From JALYXI01 sp963716685 (lineage in GTDB: Bacteria; Acidobacteriota; Terriglobia; Bryobacterales; Bryobacteraceae), in contig CAVQTR010000006.1 in NCBI GenBank assembly GCA_963716685.1, forward strand, positions 1 through 64,000: a stretch of DNA of 64,000 bases, written 5' to 3'. Shown here one piece after another: positions 1 through 7,458 of this stretch. The notes under the pieces were generated by a model. It did not search any database. It was not told where the DNA came from and saw only the letters and a program-made list of their open reading frames with translations. The position numbers and the translations under genes were made by a program. How positions within the stretch are numbered: the first letter of the stretch is position 1; each line of letters starts with the position of its first letter.

Positions 1-71
1 GGGATTGGCTGCACCTCGTCGATAAATCTCAGGATCTCCGTTAAGAAACCCTCGACCTTCACTCGGTCCAT
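1..71 (-). CDS. Partial hypothetical protein, cut by left edge
   Basis: An open minus-strand frame runs off the left edge. From the ATG at 71-69 it reads MDRVKVEGFLTEILRFIDEV, which has the hydrophobic/charged alternation of a real helical protein. The frame stays open upstream to a GTG at 149-147, so the true start may lie there; no convincing ribosome-binding site was seen for either. Only 23 residues are visible and no family was recognised. It would be divergent from the broken gene at 174. Confidence 0.3.
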   Translation of the reverse strand, partial: MDRVKVEGFLTEILRFIDEVQPI

Positions 72-173
72 CGATTTGCGTCTCTCAATCGCCTTTCTGA
101 GCTGACCTGTAGTCAGGAGAAATCGACCTCCCAGATTAGCCGGCGCCACCCGAACACGCCAAAATGGTCGTCG

Positions 174-496
174 ATGCTGCTGAAACCTGTTCCACTTATC
201 CGAACGGCCATCGAACAGGCGCGCATGCTCTGGCTGCTGTACCACGACAAAGAGCGCATCCTGAACCGCACGATCACGGGATACTCAACGGATCGGTCCA
301 ATTGCTGGGATATCAAACCAAGGGCGCCAGCAGCCGTCCTCTTCCCAACTGGCTCCTCGTGAAAACTGATGAGATCGTCTCCCTCGAACTGCTGGAGCAG
401 ACCTTCCCCGGCGGGCGTCCATCAGCAACTGGCAATCACATCAGGTGGGACAAGCTGTTCATCCGAGTAACACCTTTATTGAGCCGCGGGGCATAG
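174..496 (+). pseudogene. Frameshifted small WYL-like protein
   Basis: Two frames join into one plausible protein of about 107 residues. The frame from the ATG at 174 gives an N-terminal part ending LLYHDKERIL, and the frame used after about 262 continues EPHDHGILNGSVQLLGYQTK and ends WDKLFIRVTP before the stop at 494-496. Restoring one G in the 'ctgaacc' at 262-267 joins them exactly. The pattern (an initial helix, 'Y-H-x-K-E-R', 'EPHD-x-G', then strands ending in 'WD-x-L-F') is what I recall for small stand-alone WYL-like proteins of unknown function; this family assignment is from memory. It is either a one-base deletion pseudogene or a sequencing error. Confidence 0.5.
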
Positions 497-588
497 CCTC
501 CACTTGGCGCCCACGGTCCACAACCCAATCCGCCTCACCGGCAAATCACGGTCCAGCCAACCCCAAATTCCTTTAGACTGATTCAGAC

Positions 589-594
589 AGGAGG
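589..594 (+). promoter_or_regulatory. Strong ribosome-binding site for a TTG-started esterase
   Basis: AGGAGG lies ten bases upstream of the TTG at 605. It decides the start of the esterase, because no ATG in frame would keep the signal peptide. Confidence 0.7.
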
Positions 595-604
595 AACCTC
601 AATT

Positions 605-1684
605 TTGAAACTTTGCTGTGTGGCTTTATTCTTTGCACACCCTGCACTGGCGCAGCTTCCCGCTATTCCCTGCATACCTCCGGCAACACCGGCCCCCGCC
701 CGCCCCGCGCAGGCGGCCGCAAACGTGCCAGGGCGACAAGGCGCACGCGTCCAAACGCCCCCATCCGCTGCGGACATCACCGAGATGGCGAAGCTCAAAG
801 ATCTTCCGCCGTGGACATCCGCCGCCGTCGATGGCGACTATTCGACCGGCCCGGGTTATCCGACCGCGCCGGAACTGGCGAAGCGCGCAGGTGTTCCCGA
901 AGGAAAGGTAACTGAGTTCGTGATGAACTCGGCCGAGAGTAAGTTCTATCCCGGCATGAACGGCGGCTTCCAGCGGCACGTCTGCGTCTACGTTCCGGCG
1001 GAGTACGTCCCGGGTACCGCCGCGCCCGTCATCGTCTCCGCTGACGCTTATGGAATGCGCTACAACCTGCCGACCATCCTCGACAACATGATCTACGACC
1101 AGCGTTTGCCGGTGATGGTCGCCGTGATGATCGACAACGGCGGATCGGAGCGGAGCATGGAGTACGACACTGTTTCCGATAAGTACGTGCAATTTGTGGA
1201 AGAAGAAGTCCTGCCCCGCGCCGAGAAGGAAGCGAACGTCAGGTTGTCGAAGAATCCGGAAGCACGGATGACGCTGGGCGGCAGTTCGGGTGGCGCGGTG
1301 GCGCTGACCATGGCCTGGTTCCGGCCTGATCTCTATCACCGTGTCGTCACATACTCGGGCACGTTCGTGGACCTTCGCCGCAGCCCCGAAGCGCCGCTGG
1401 GCGCCTATGAATACATCGAGCACCTCTTTCCGGATACCGCGAAGAAGCCTCTCCGCTTGTGGATACAGGTTTCCGAAAACGACAATGGCGCGAGGACCGC
1501 GTCAGCGAATCGGAGGAACTGGGTCATCGCCAACTCGCGGCTTGCCAGAATTCTGAAGGACAAAGGCTATCCGTACCAGTTCGTCTATTCGAAGGGTGCC
1601 GGTCATACGCAAAGGAAAGTGATCAACAACAGCTTGCCGCAGGCCCTTGAATATGTGTGGCAAGGCTATTCGGAACAAAGATAG
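605..1684 (+). CDS. Secreted esterase, enterochelin-esterase-like fold
   Basis: A 359-residue alpha/beta-hydrolase of the putative esterase family (Esterase D / enterochelin esterase type). The TTG start gives a signal peptide (KLCCVALFFAHPALAQ), followed by a Pro/Ala-rich linker to about residue 70. The catalytic domain contains the nucleophile motif GGSSGG (Ser227) and a histidine in GAGHTQRK near the C-terminus; an acidic residue in SENDNGAR fits the third member of the triad. Enzymes of this group cleave acyl or feruloyl-type esters outside the cytoplasm. It precedes a hexuronate-type transporter and a GH43 xylosidase on the same strand, so a role in removing side groups from hemicellulose is a reasonable inference; the substrate cannot be read from the sequence. 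The gap to the transporter is about 80 bases, so they may or may not share a transcript. Confidence 0.8.
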   Translation: MKLCCVALFFAHPALAQLPAIPCIPPATPAPARPAQAAANVPGRQGARVQTPPSAADITEMAKLKDLPPWTSAAVDGDYSTGPGYPTAPELAKRAGVPEGKVTEFVMNSAESKFYPGMNGGFQRHVCVYVPAEYVPGTAAPVIVSADAYGMRYNLPTILDNMIYDQRLPVMVAVMIDNGGSERSMEYDTVSDKYVQFVEEEVLPRAEKEANVRLSKNPEARMTLGGSSGGAVALTMAWFRPDLYHRVVTYSGTFVDLRRSPEAPLGAYEYIEHLFPDTAKKPLRLWIQVSENDNGARTASANRRNWVIANSRLARILKDKGYPYQFVYSKGAGHTQRKVINNSLPQALEYVWQGYSEQR

Positions 1685-1765
1685 CGCGGACCGGGAACTC
1701 TGCGGCTGTCGGCAAGGGATACCCGAGCGAAGCCTGAGCCGCGAACCGGCTTTCGAAAACCACTC

Positions 1766-3046
1766 ATGAGCACGCCACGGATGCACCCCGCAGCCTCACA
1801 CCGCACCAAAATTCGCGGACTCCGCTGGTGGATGATCTCGCTCATCATGCTCGGTGCTGTGCTCAATTACCTGACGCGATCCACCTTATCCGTCGCGGCG
1901 CCCACGCTTCTCAAGGAATTGAAGATCGGTCCACAGGAGTACTCGTGGATCAACGGCACATTTCAGGGAATGCTGATGCTGCAGCCCGCATGCGGCTACG
2001 TGCTCGACATGCTGGGGCTGAAGGTTGGCTTCGCGATCTTCGCGACGGTGTGGTCGCTCGTGAACATGTCACACGCGCTCGCGCACAGCTGGCAGGCATT
2101 CGCCGGACTGCGCGCAGCGCTGGGGCTGGCTGAGGGCTCCGCCAATCCAGCTGGCATGAAGGCCACCTCCGAGTGGTTTCCGGCGAAGGAGCGCGGGCTG
2201 GCCGGCGGCGTCTACAACATCGGCGCCTCGGTGGGTTCCATGCTTGCGCCGCCGCTCGTCGCGTGGGCAATTCTCTTGTACAACTGGCAGTTCGCGTTCG
2301 TGATCACGGGGTCCCTGGGATTGGTTTGGGTCGCGATGTGGCTATTCTTCTATCAAAGTCCCCGGACTCATCCGAGGCTGAGCGAGGAAGAACGCGATTA
2401 CATCATCAGCGGCCAGGAAGCATCCCTCGCGGCTGACGTGAAACCGTCCATCGCCCGGATAGCCGGACGCAGAAACTTCTGGGGAATTGCGCTGCCGCGA
2501 TTCCTGGCCGACCCCGCGTGGGGCACGCTGACCGTGTGGCTGCCGCTGTACCTCTCGACCGTTCGCCACATGGATCTCCGGCAAATTGCTCTGACCGCGT
2601 GGCTACCCTTCCTTGCCGCCGATATCGGCTGCGTCTTCGGCGGCTTCCTCAGCGCGCTGTTTCAGAAACGCGGGCTCACTCTCATCAACGCTCGCCGCGC
2701 CACATTCACGTTCGGTGCGCTGCTTATGACCGCGGTCGCGTTCGTCGGCGCAGTTGACAGCCCGTACAGTGCATTGGCCCTGCTCTGCGTGGCAGGGTTC
2801 GCCCACCAGACGCTCTCGGTCACTGTCATCACCATGTCGAGCGACCTGTTCCCGCGCAGTGAAGTGGCGACCGTTGCGGGTATGGCGGGCTTCTTCGGCA
2901 ACTTCGGCCTGCTGCTGTTCTCGCTGGCAATCGGCGGCCTGGTCACCACCGTGGGCTACTCACCGTTTTTCGTGGTGCTCGGTATTCTCGATGTTCTGGG
3001 CGCGCTGATCCTCTGGACGGTCGTAAGGGATCCCGCTCACGCCTGA
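1766..3046 (+). CDS. MFS transporter, hexuronate/anion:cation symporter type
   Basis: A 426-residue major facilitator protein with twelve hydrophobic segments. It has the features of the anion:cation symporter (ACS) branch that includes ExuT-type hexuronate carriers: the first-helix region LNYLTRSTLSVAAPTL, 'EGSANPAGMKATSEWF' after helix four, and 'GGVYNIGASVGSMLAPPLV' in helix five. The N-terminal 25 residues are basic and cytoplasmic. The stop is five bases before the GH43 start, so the two are almost certainly cotranscribed. Together they suggest import of a sugar acid or a similar acidic breakdown product of plant polymer, the ligand being inferred from family and neighbours only. Confidence 0.85.
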   Translation: MSTPRMHPAASHRTKIRGLRWWMISLIMLGAVLNYLTRSTLSVAAPTLLKELKIGPQEYSWINGTFQGMLMLQPACGYVLDMLGLKVGFAIFATVWSLVNMSHALAHSWQAFAGLRAALGLAEGSANPAGMKATSEWFPAKERGLAGGVYNIGASVGSMLAPPLVAWAILLYNWQFAFVITGSLGLVWVAMWLFFYQSPRTHPRLSEEERDYIISGQEASLAADVKPSIARIAGRRNFWGIALPRFLADPAWGTLTVWLPLYLSTVRHMDLRQIALTAWLPFLAADIGCVFGGFLSALFQKRGLTLINARRATFTFGALLMTAVAFVGAVDSPYSALALLCVAGFAHQTLSVTVITMSSDLFPRSEVATVAGMAGFFGNFGLLLFSLAIGGLVTTVGYSPFFVVLGILDVLGALILWTVVRDPAHA

Positions 3047-3051
3047 ACCAA

Positions 3052-4680
3052 ATGCCTGACATTCGGAACCCGATTCTGCCGGGCTTCAACCCGGACCCGT
3101 CTATCATTCGCGTTGGCGACGACTACTACATCGCCACCTCAACGTTCGAATGGTTCCCAGGAGTGCAGATTCACCACTCGCGCGATCTGGTCAACTGGCG
3201 TCTGCTCACACGTCCGCTGCGCCGTGAATCGCAATTGAATATGCTGGGCGACCCAGACTCATGTGGCGTCTGGGCGCCATGCCTGACCTACTCCGGTGGG
3301 CTCTTCTGGCTGGCGTACACCGATGTCAAGCGCTATGGCAGAACTTCGCAGACCGGCGCTTCCGGCGCGTCGCTTCGTGACTTTCATAACTACCTGGTTA
3401 CCGCACAGCAAATCGACGGTGATTGGTCCGATCCGGTGTACCTGAACGCAAGCGGCTTCGATCCCTCTCTCTTTCACGATGAAGACGGCCGCACATACCT
3501 CGCGCAGATGTTGTGGGATCACAGGACAGGTCACAACCGGTTTCCCGGAATCATCCTGCAGGAGTATTCGCCCTCGGAGCGCAGGCTGACTGGCCGCCGC
3601 GAGCTGATCTTTCGCGGCACGGACATCGGCTTCACCGAAGGCCCTCACATTTACAGACGGAACGGCTATTACTACCTGCTAACCGCGGAAGGTGGCACGG
3701 GATGGGGCCATGCCGTCACGCTGGCGCGTTCGCGCGACATCTGGGGGCCGTACGAATTGCATCCGGACAAGTACATCCTGACGTCGCGCGGCTTTCCACT
3801 CGCGGAACTGCAGCGCGCCGGTCATGGAGATATCGTCGAGACGCAGAGCGGCGAAACGTATATGGTGCATCTTTGCGGACGCCCATTGCCAACTCGCGGA
3901 CGGTGCACGCTCGGCCGTGAGACCGCGATCCAGAAAATGCAGTGGAAGAGCGACGGCTGGCTATATCACGGCACCGGCAGCGCAGCCCCACGCTTCACGT
4001 TCCCCGCGCCGGCTCTTGCGCCGCATGAATGGCCCGCCTCCGAAGCTCGCGTGCACTTCAGCCATCTAACACTGTCGCCCGACTTTCAGTGGCTGCGTTC
4101 GCCATTCCCCGATGAGCTGTTCAGCCTCACAGAGCGTCCGGGCTGGTTGCGGCTGTATGGGCGCGAAACCATCGGCAGTCTGTTCCGGCAGTCGCTGGTA
4201 GCTCGAAGGCAGCAGTCGCACGTCTGTTCCATCGCTACTTACATCGAGTTCGAGCCCGAGCACTATCAGCAAATGGCGGGGCTTGTTTGCTATTACAACG
4301 CTTCCAAATTCCACTACCTTCACGTCAGCCATGACGAAGTGAACGGAAAGCATCTGCGCGTAATGTCGGCGCTTCCCGATCAGCCCTCAGCGGACGCGTT
4401 TACCGAGCCGATCCAGCTCGCCGGCGAAGGTCCGCTCGAACTGCGCGCGGACATCCGTTTTGATACCCTGCGCTTCGCATATAGACGTCCCGGCGAGGAA
4501 TGGAACTGGCTTGCGCAAACTTTTGACGCGAGCATCCTCTCAGATGAGGCCACCGCCCCGGGCCTGCCAAACTTCACCGGCGCCTTCGTCGGCATGGCGT
4601 GTCAGGATGTGTCGGGCGCCGCGAAGCCAGCGGATTTTCTGTGGTTCGAATACTTAGCGTATGGACCCCCGCTTGGGTGA
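3052..4680 (+). CDS. xynB: GH43 beta-xylosidase / arabinofuranosidase
   Basis: A 542-residue glycoside hydrolase family 43 enzyme of the XynB type. The N-terminal five-bladed propeller (about residues 5-310) opens with NPILPGFNPDPSI, where Asp15 is the expected base; Asp137 in GFDPSLF modulates pKa and Glu196 in GFTEGPHIY is the expected acid. A concanavalin-like beta-sandwich (about 330-535) follows, as in family xylosidases that release xylose from xylo-oligosaccharides. No signal peptide is present, so it acts in the cytoplasm on oligosaccharides brought in, perhaps by the adjacent transporter. The last residues after WFEY (LAYGPPLG) lie where an old esterase remnant on the other strand begins, so the original C-terminus may have been altered by a rearrangement. 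Substrate preference between xylose and arabinose cannot be decided here. Confidence 0.88.
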   Translation: MPDIRNPILPGFNPDPSIIRVGDDYYIATSTFEWFPGVQIHHSRDLVNWRLLTRPLRRESQLNMLGDPDSCGVWAPCLTYSGGLFWLAYTDVKRYGRTSQTGASGASLRDFHNYLVTAQQIDGDWSDPVYLNASGFDPSLFHDEDGRTYLAQMLWDHRTGHNRFPGIILQEYSPSERRLTGRRELIFRGTDIGFTEGPHIYRRNGYYYLLTAEGGTGWGHAVTLARSRDIWGPYELHPDKYILTSRGFPLAELQRAGHGDIVETQSGETYMVHLCGRPLPTRGRCTLGRETAIQKMQWKSDGWLYHGTGSAAPRFTFPAPALAPHEWPASEARVHFSHLTLSPDFQWLRSPFPDELFSLTERPGWLRLYGRETIGSLFRQSLVARRQQSHVCSIATYIEFEPEHYQQMAGLVCYYNASKFHYLHVSHDEVNGKHLRVMSALPDQPSADAFTEPIQLAGEGPLELRADIRFDTLRFAYRRPGEEWNWLAQTFDASILSDEATAPGLPNFTGAFVGMACQDVSGAAKPADFLWFEYLAYGPPLG

Positions 4681-5137
4681 GGGCGTCGCTGAACGCCTTG
4701 GCCCCGTGCCCCTCCACGGAACCGATCCCAATAAAGATCAGCTTCATCTTCTTATCGAAGGCGCGGGATCTGCAAATGCTCCGCCGCAGGCGGTCTTCAA
4801 GTCGATAGTACCGGCACTGCCGCCCGGACCGCCGCTGCCCATCGACAGCCCGGCCATCGCGCGGTTCTCGCGGCCCGGCAGCACGCGGTATGAGCTCTCG
4901 ATCGTGGGAATCAGATCGGTCATCATCATCTCGGAGAACGTGGGACGGCCAAGGCCCATGCCACCTTGGCCCGCGGCCGGCGGAGGCATAGTCAGCGGAG
5001 GTGCAGGAGGGGCCCCGGAACCGGAATCAATCCATGGCCGCCGTAAATCGCCGCGCTCTCCCCGGCTTCGCCGAATTGAGAGTGTCCATCACGATGATCA
5101 TGGGCTTTGCCTTCCCCGCGGCAATCAGGTCGCCAGC
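4670..5137 (-). pseudogene. Decayed esterase remnant
   Basis: Three pieces of an enterochelin-esterase-like protein lie in order on the minus strand but in different frames. Piece one (5137 to about 5030) reads GDLIAAGKAKPMIIVMDTLN; piece two (open frame 4989-4744) contains MMMTDLIPTIESSYRVLPGR and the nucleophile motif AGLSMG; piece three (about 4765-4670) reads FDKKMKLIFIGIGSVEGHGA. The normal segment after the nucleophile is missing and there is no usable start. Homology stops at the 3' end of the GH43 gene, which marks an old recombination junction. It sits directly downstream of the LuxR-type gene on the same strand and was probably once its neighbour. I see no way this makes a working enzyme. 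Confidence 0.75.
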
Positions 5138-5839
5138 CTATTTCTGCCGGCTTGGCGTGGGTCCGTTCTGCAGCCCGTGATGTACCGCATACAGCGCCAG
5201 CTCAAGCCTGTCCGAAACGCCCAGCTTGTCGAAGATGTTATGCATGTGGTTCTTCACCGTTTGCTCACTGATCACCAGCCGGTCAGCCAGTTCCCGGTTT
5301 TTGAGACCCTGCGTAACCAGCGCCACAATTTCCCGCTCGCGCGGACTCAGCGGGTTCGTTTTCGGATCACGATCAAACCGCGGCGGCTGGGCCTCGTGCG
5401 TCAGCTGCGCGAGCACTTCGGCCGTTGTCACGCGATCCAACCAGAGTTCCCCGTCATAAACCTTACGAATGCATTTCAGGATTAATTCCGGCGCTGTATT
5501 TTGAGGCAGCAGCCCGTGGCTGCCCGTGCGCACGGCCCGTACTCCATCCGCTTGGGATTCGGGACGGCACACAGCGATCACTCGCGTGGGCAGCCGGAGC
5601 GAATAGATGTGTTCCAGAACCTCGAACCCGCGCTGCCGCCCAATCGCCAGGCTGAGCAGCAAAATATCGGGTTTCCGGGTGGCAACAAAGACAGGAACCT
5701 GATCGGGGTCATACATCTCCGCGATGATCTCCATGTCGGGTTCGCAGCTGATGAGATCCCGGCACATGCCCCGGAACATCGCGTCGTCGTCGGCCAGTAC
5801 GATGCGAATGCGCTTTAAAGTCTGATGAGCGGGCGTCAC
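5138..5839 (-). CDS. NarL/LuxR-type regulator with degenerate receiver
   Basis: A 233-residue two-domain regulator: receiver domain (about 10-130) and LuxR-type helix-turn-helix (about 165-230, NPLSPREREIVALVTQGLKN then ISEQTVKNHMHNIFDKLGV). The acidic pocket ADDD (17-19) is kept, but the phospho-acceptor aspartate is Ser63 (ILLLSLAIG), the conserved Thr/Ser is Cys91 (VIAVCRPE) and the conserved Lys is Gln113 (GLLPQN). The protein therefore cannot be switched by standard phosphorylation and is better seen as a pseudo-receiver, perhaps controlled by ligand binding, partner binding or expression level. No histidine kinase is adjacent. It is divergent from the TrmB-type gene, and the space between them holds a pair of direct repeats that could be its operator. 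Confidence 0.88.
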   Translation of the reverse strand: MTPAHQTLKRIRIVLADDDAMFRGMCRDLISCEPDMEIIAEMYDPDQVPVFVATRKPDILLLSLAIGRQRGFEVLEHIYSLRLPTRVIAVCRPESQADGVRAVRTGSHGLLPQNTAPELILKCIRKVYDGELWLDRVTTAEVLAQLTHEAQPPRFDRDPKTNPLSPREREIVALVTQGLKNRELADRLVISEQTVKNHMHNIFDKLGVSDRLELALYAVHHGLQNGPTPSRQK

Positions 5840-5857
5840 AATCTAATAAGCTTTCTT

Positions 5858-5889
5858 TTGCGAGTCTAATTTTTTTCTTATTGCGAGTC
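5858..5889. promoter_or_regulatory. Pair of TTGCGAGTC direct repeats in divergent promoter region
   Basis: TTGCGAGTC occurs at 5858-5866 and again at 5881-5889, 23 bases apart start to start, within the AT-rich gap between the divergent LuxR-type and TrmB-type genes. The first copy continues TAAT and the second AATC. Spacing of about two helical turns and the position fit an operator for either regulator; this is inference. Confidence 0.45.
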
Positions 5890-5956
5890 AATCCTCAGCG
5901 GCTATCACTTCGGATAGGAAGTAGATCGGCACTTTCACTGATATTGTTTAGGACGC

Positions 5957-6775
5957 ATGGCAACGGAACTGGACGAATTGGACTTTCAGCGATTCTGGCG
6001 GCGGCTCCAGCAGCTCGGCCTGAATGCGTACGAATCGCGCTCGTATCTGGTTTTATTGGGTCATCCGCGCTTCAAAGCGCTGGAACTCGCAGCCCGGGCG
6101 CATGTGCCGCGGCAAAAAATCTATGAAGTTCTCGACAGCCTCGTCGAGAAAGGATTCGCTCAGGTAGTACAGGAGCGGACAAAATTATTTTCTGCGGTAG
6201 AGCCCACTTTGGCTATTCCGGCCTACCTTGCGCGCCGGCGTCTGGTCCTGGAACATGAGCTGACTGACCAATCCCGCGTGGCGGCCAATGTCATCGATGA
6301 CCTTCGCGGCCTGTACCTCGAAGGCCAGGAAGGGCGCGGAACCCTGGATTTCCTTCGCATCGTAAGCGAGCCGTCTCAAACCGCTGCCGAGTTCCGGCTG
6401 ATGCTGGCGAATGTGGAATCCGAATATCTGGAATTCTCACGGCCGCCCTACGCTGTCGATCCTCTGGAGGAGATGTTGGTGAAACAGGCTGCGGCAAAGG
6501 GTATCTCCTGCCGGCTGCTCATCGACGCCGGCAGCCTCGACGAGGCGCACGAGCAGCGCATGCGCGACTATGCAGCGGCCGGTGTAGGCGTGCGGCAGGC
6601 GAAGAGTCTGCCGCTCAAGCTCGCCCTGTTCGACAAGAGCCGCGGGCTCATCGCCTTGATGGATCCGGTCATCAGCCGCCCTGCATGGACCTCGGTTGTC
6701 TTTGACCACGGCGGCATGGGTGAGGCGATGAAAGGCCTCTTCGAGGATCACTGGAGCCGGGGTGCAGCGCTGTAG
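5957..6775 (+). CDS. TrmB-family transcriptional regulator
   Basis: A 272-residue protein with an N-terminal winged-helix domain of the TrmB type (about 15-85: LGLNAYESRSYLVLLGHP, a recognition region ending VPRQKIYEVLDSLVEKGFAQ), a short coiled segment (about 95-120) and a C-terminal effector-like domain (about 125-268). TrmB proteins are sugar-responsive repressors or activators best known in archaea and present in many bacteria. The divergent position next to a LuxR-type gene and near a polysaccharide cluster suggests control of sugar uptake or use, but the effector is unknown. The ATG at 5957 follows a non-coding stretch with no strong ribosome-binding site. Confidence 0.75.
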   Translation: MATELDELDFQRFWRRLQQLGLNAYESRSYLVLLGHPRFKALELAARAHVPRQKIYEVLDSLVEKGFAQVVQERTKLFSAVEPTLAIPAYLARRRLVLEHELTDQSRVAANVIDDLRGLYLEGQEGRGTLDFLRIVSEPSQTAAEFRLMLANVESEYLEFSRPPYAVDPLEEMLVKQAAAKGISCRLLIDAGSLDEAHEQRMRDYAAAGVGVRQAKSLPLKLALFDKSRGLIALMDPVISRPAWTSVVFDHGGMGEAMKGLFEDHWSRGAAL

Positions 6776-6796
6776 AACCATCGAATCCAAAGGCTG

Positions 6797-7083
6797 AAAG
6801 CTCGCCTGGAAAACCGAAGGAGACGGTGAACCCGCCGTCTTCATCCAGGGCGTAGGCCCCCATGGCGATGGCTGGTTGCCACAAACGCAGGTCCTGAAAT
6901 CCCACTTCTCGCGCCTCACTCTGGACACTCGAGGCATCGGGCAGAGCCAGCCCGCATCCTGGGTGCGCGTTTATCGAAGTCCCCGACGCTGCGCATGGAG
7001 TAACCATTCACAGGGATGCCGAAATCAATCAGATCCTGCGCGAACACTTCGTGTCAGCGCATCAGCCTGAGATTGTCCGCTAA
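6797..7083 (+). pseudogene. Alpha/beta-hydrolase remnant with internal deletion
   Basis: Two ends of one alpha/beta-hydrolase are fused. From about 6797 the frame reads KLAWKTEGDGEPAVFIQGVG and continues GDGWLPQTQVLKSHFSRLTL then DTRGIGQSQPA, the usual N-terminal strands and oxyanion region. After about 6955 a different frame gives FIEVPDAAHGVTIHRDAEIN then ILREHF and ends at the TAA at 7081-7083, the usual C-terminal part with the catalytic His (AAHG). The central portion with the nucleophile elbow, normally well over 100 residues, is missing, and an in-frame stop precedes the first piece. It is a dead gene left by a deletion. Confidence 0.7.
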
Positions 7084-7457
7084 CGTCCCTGGTTAGCCCC
7101 GCCGCCTGCCCCTGAAGCCTGTTTGTTCCCCTTCGGCGGCATGGCGGAGTTCGTCGCTACCCCTGCTTTGGTACGGACGCCGAGTATGGGACCGCCCGGC
7201 CCGCCCACTCCGCCCTGTTGATTGAAAGTAGTCCCGCCGAACGTGCTCGGCGCACCCTGTTTGGCCGTGTTCGGCGTGTCCGGCAGAACCCCGCCGGTCG
7301 GAGCAACTCCGCCCGCATTCGTCGGCGAAGTCCCCGTTGCGGATGCCGCGCCGGACGAACCCGATTTGCTCGAATTTCCCGCTTTGGGCTTCCCGGTGGA
7401 ATGCCCGCATCCCGTCATGGCAATCGCCACCGCTAGAGTAATCGCAATTGAACGCAT
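7080..7457 (-). CDS. Small Gly/Ser/Thr-rich lipoprotein
   Basis: A 125-residue predicted lipoprotein. The ATG at 7457 gives MRSIAITLAVAIAMTGCGHS, a signal peptide with a lipobox (AMTGC) that would be lipidated at Cys17. The rest is low-complexity, rich in Gly, Ser, Thr, Pro and Ala, with no recognised domain. The start is one base after the stop of the glycosyltransferase upstream, so the two are translationally close and probably one operon. A perfect six-base-pair hairpin covers the junction. The function is unknown; an anchored envelope protein is all the sequence supports. Confidence 0.65.
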   Translation of the reverse strand: MRSIAITLAVAIAMTGCGHSTGKPKAGNSSKSGSSGAASATGTSPTNAGGVAPTGGVLPDTPNTAKQGAPSTFGGTTFNQQGGVGGPGGPILGVRTKAGVATNSAMPPKGNKQASGAGGGANQGR

Positions 7458-7458
7458 C

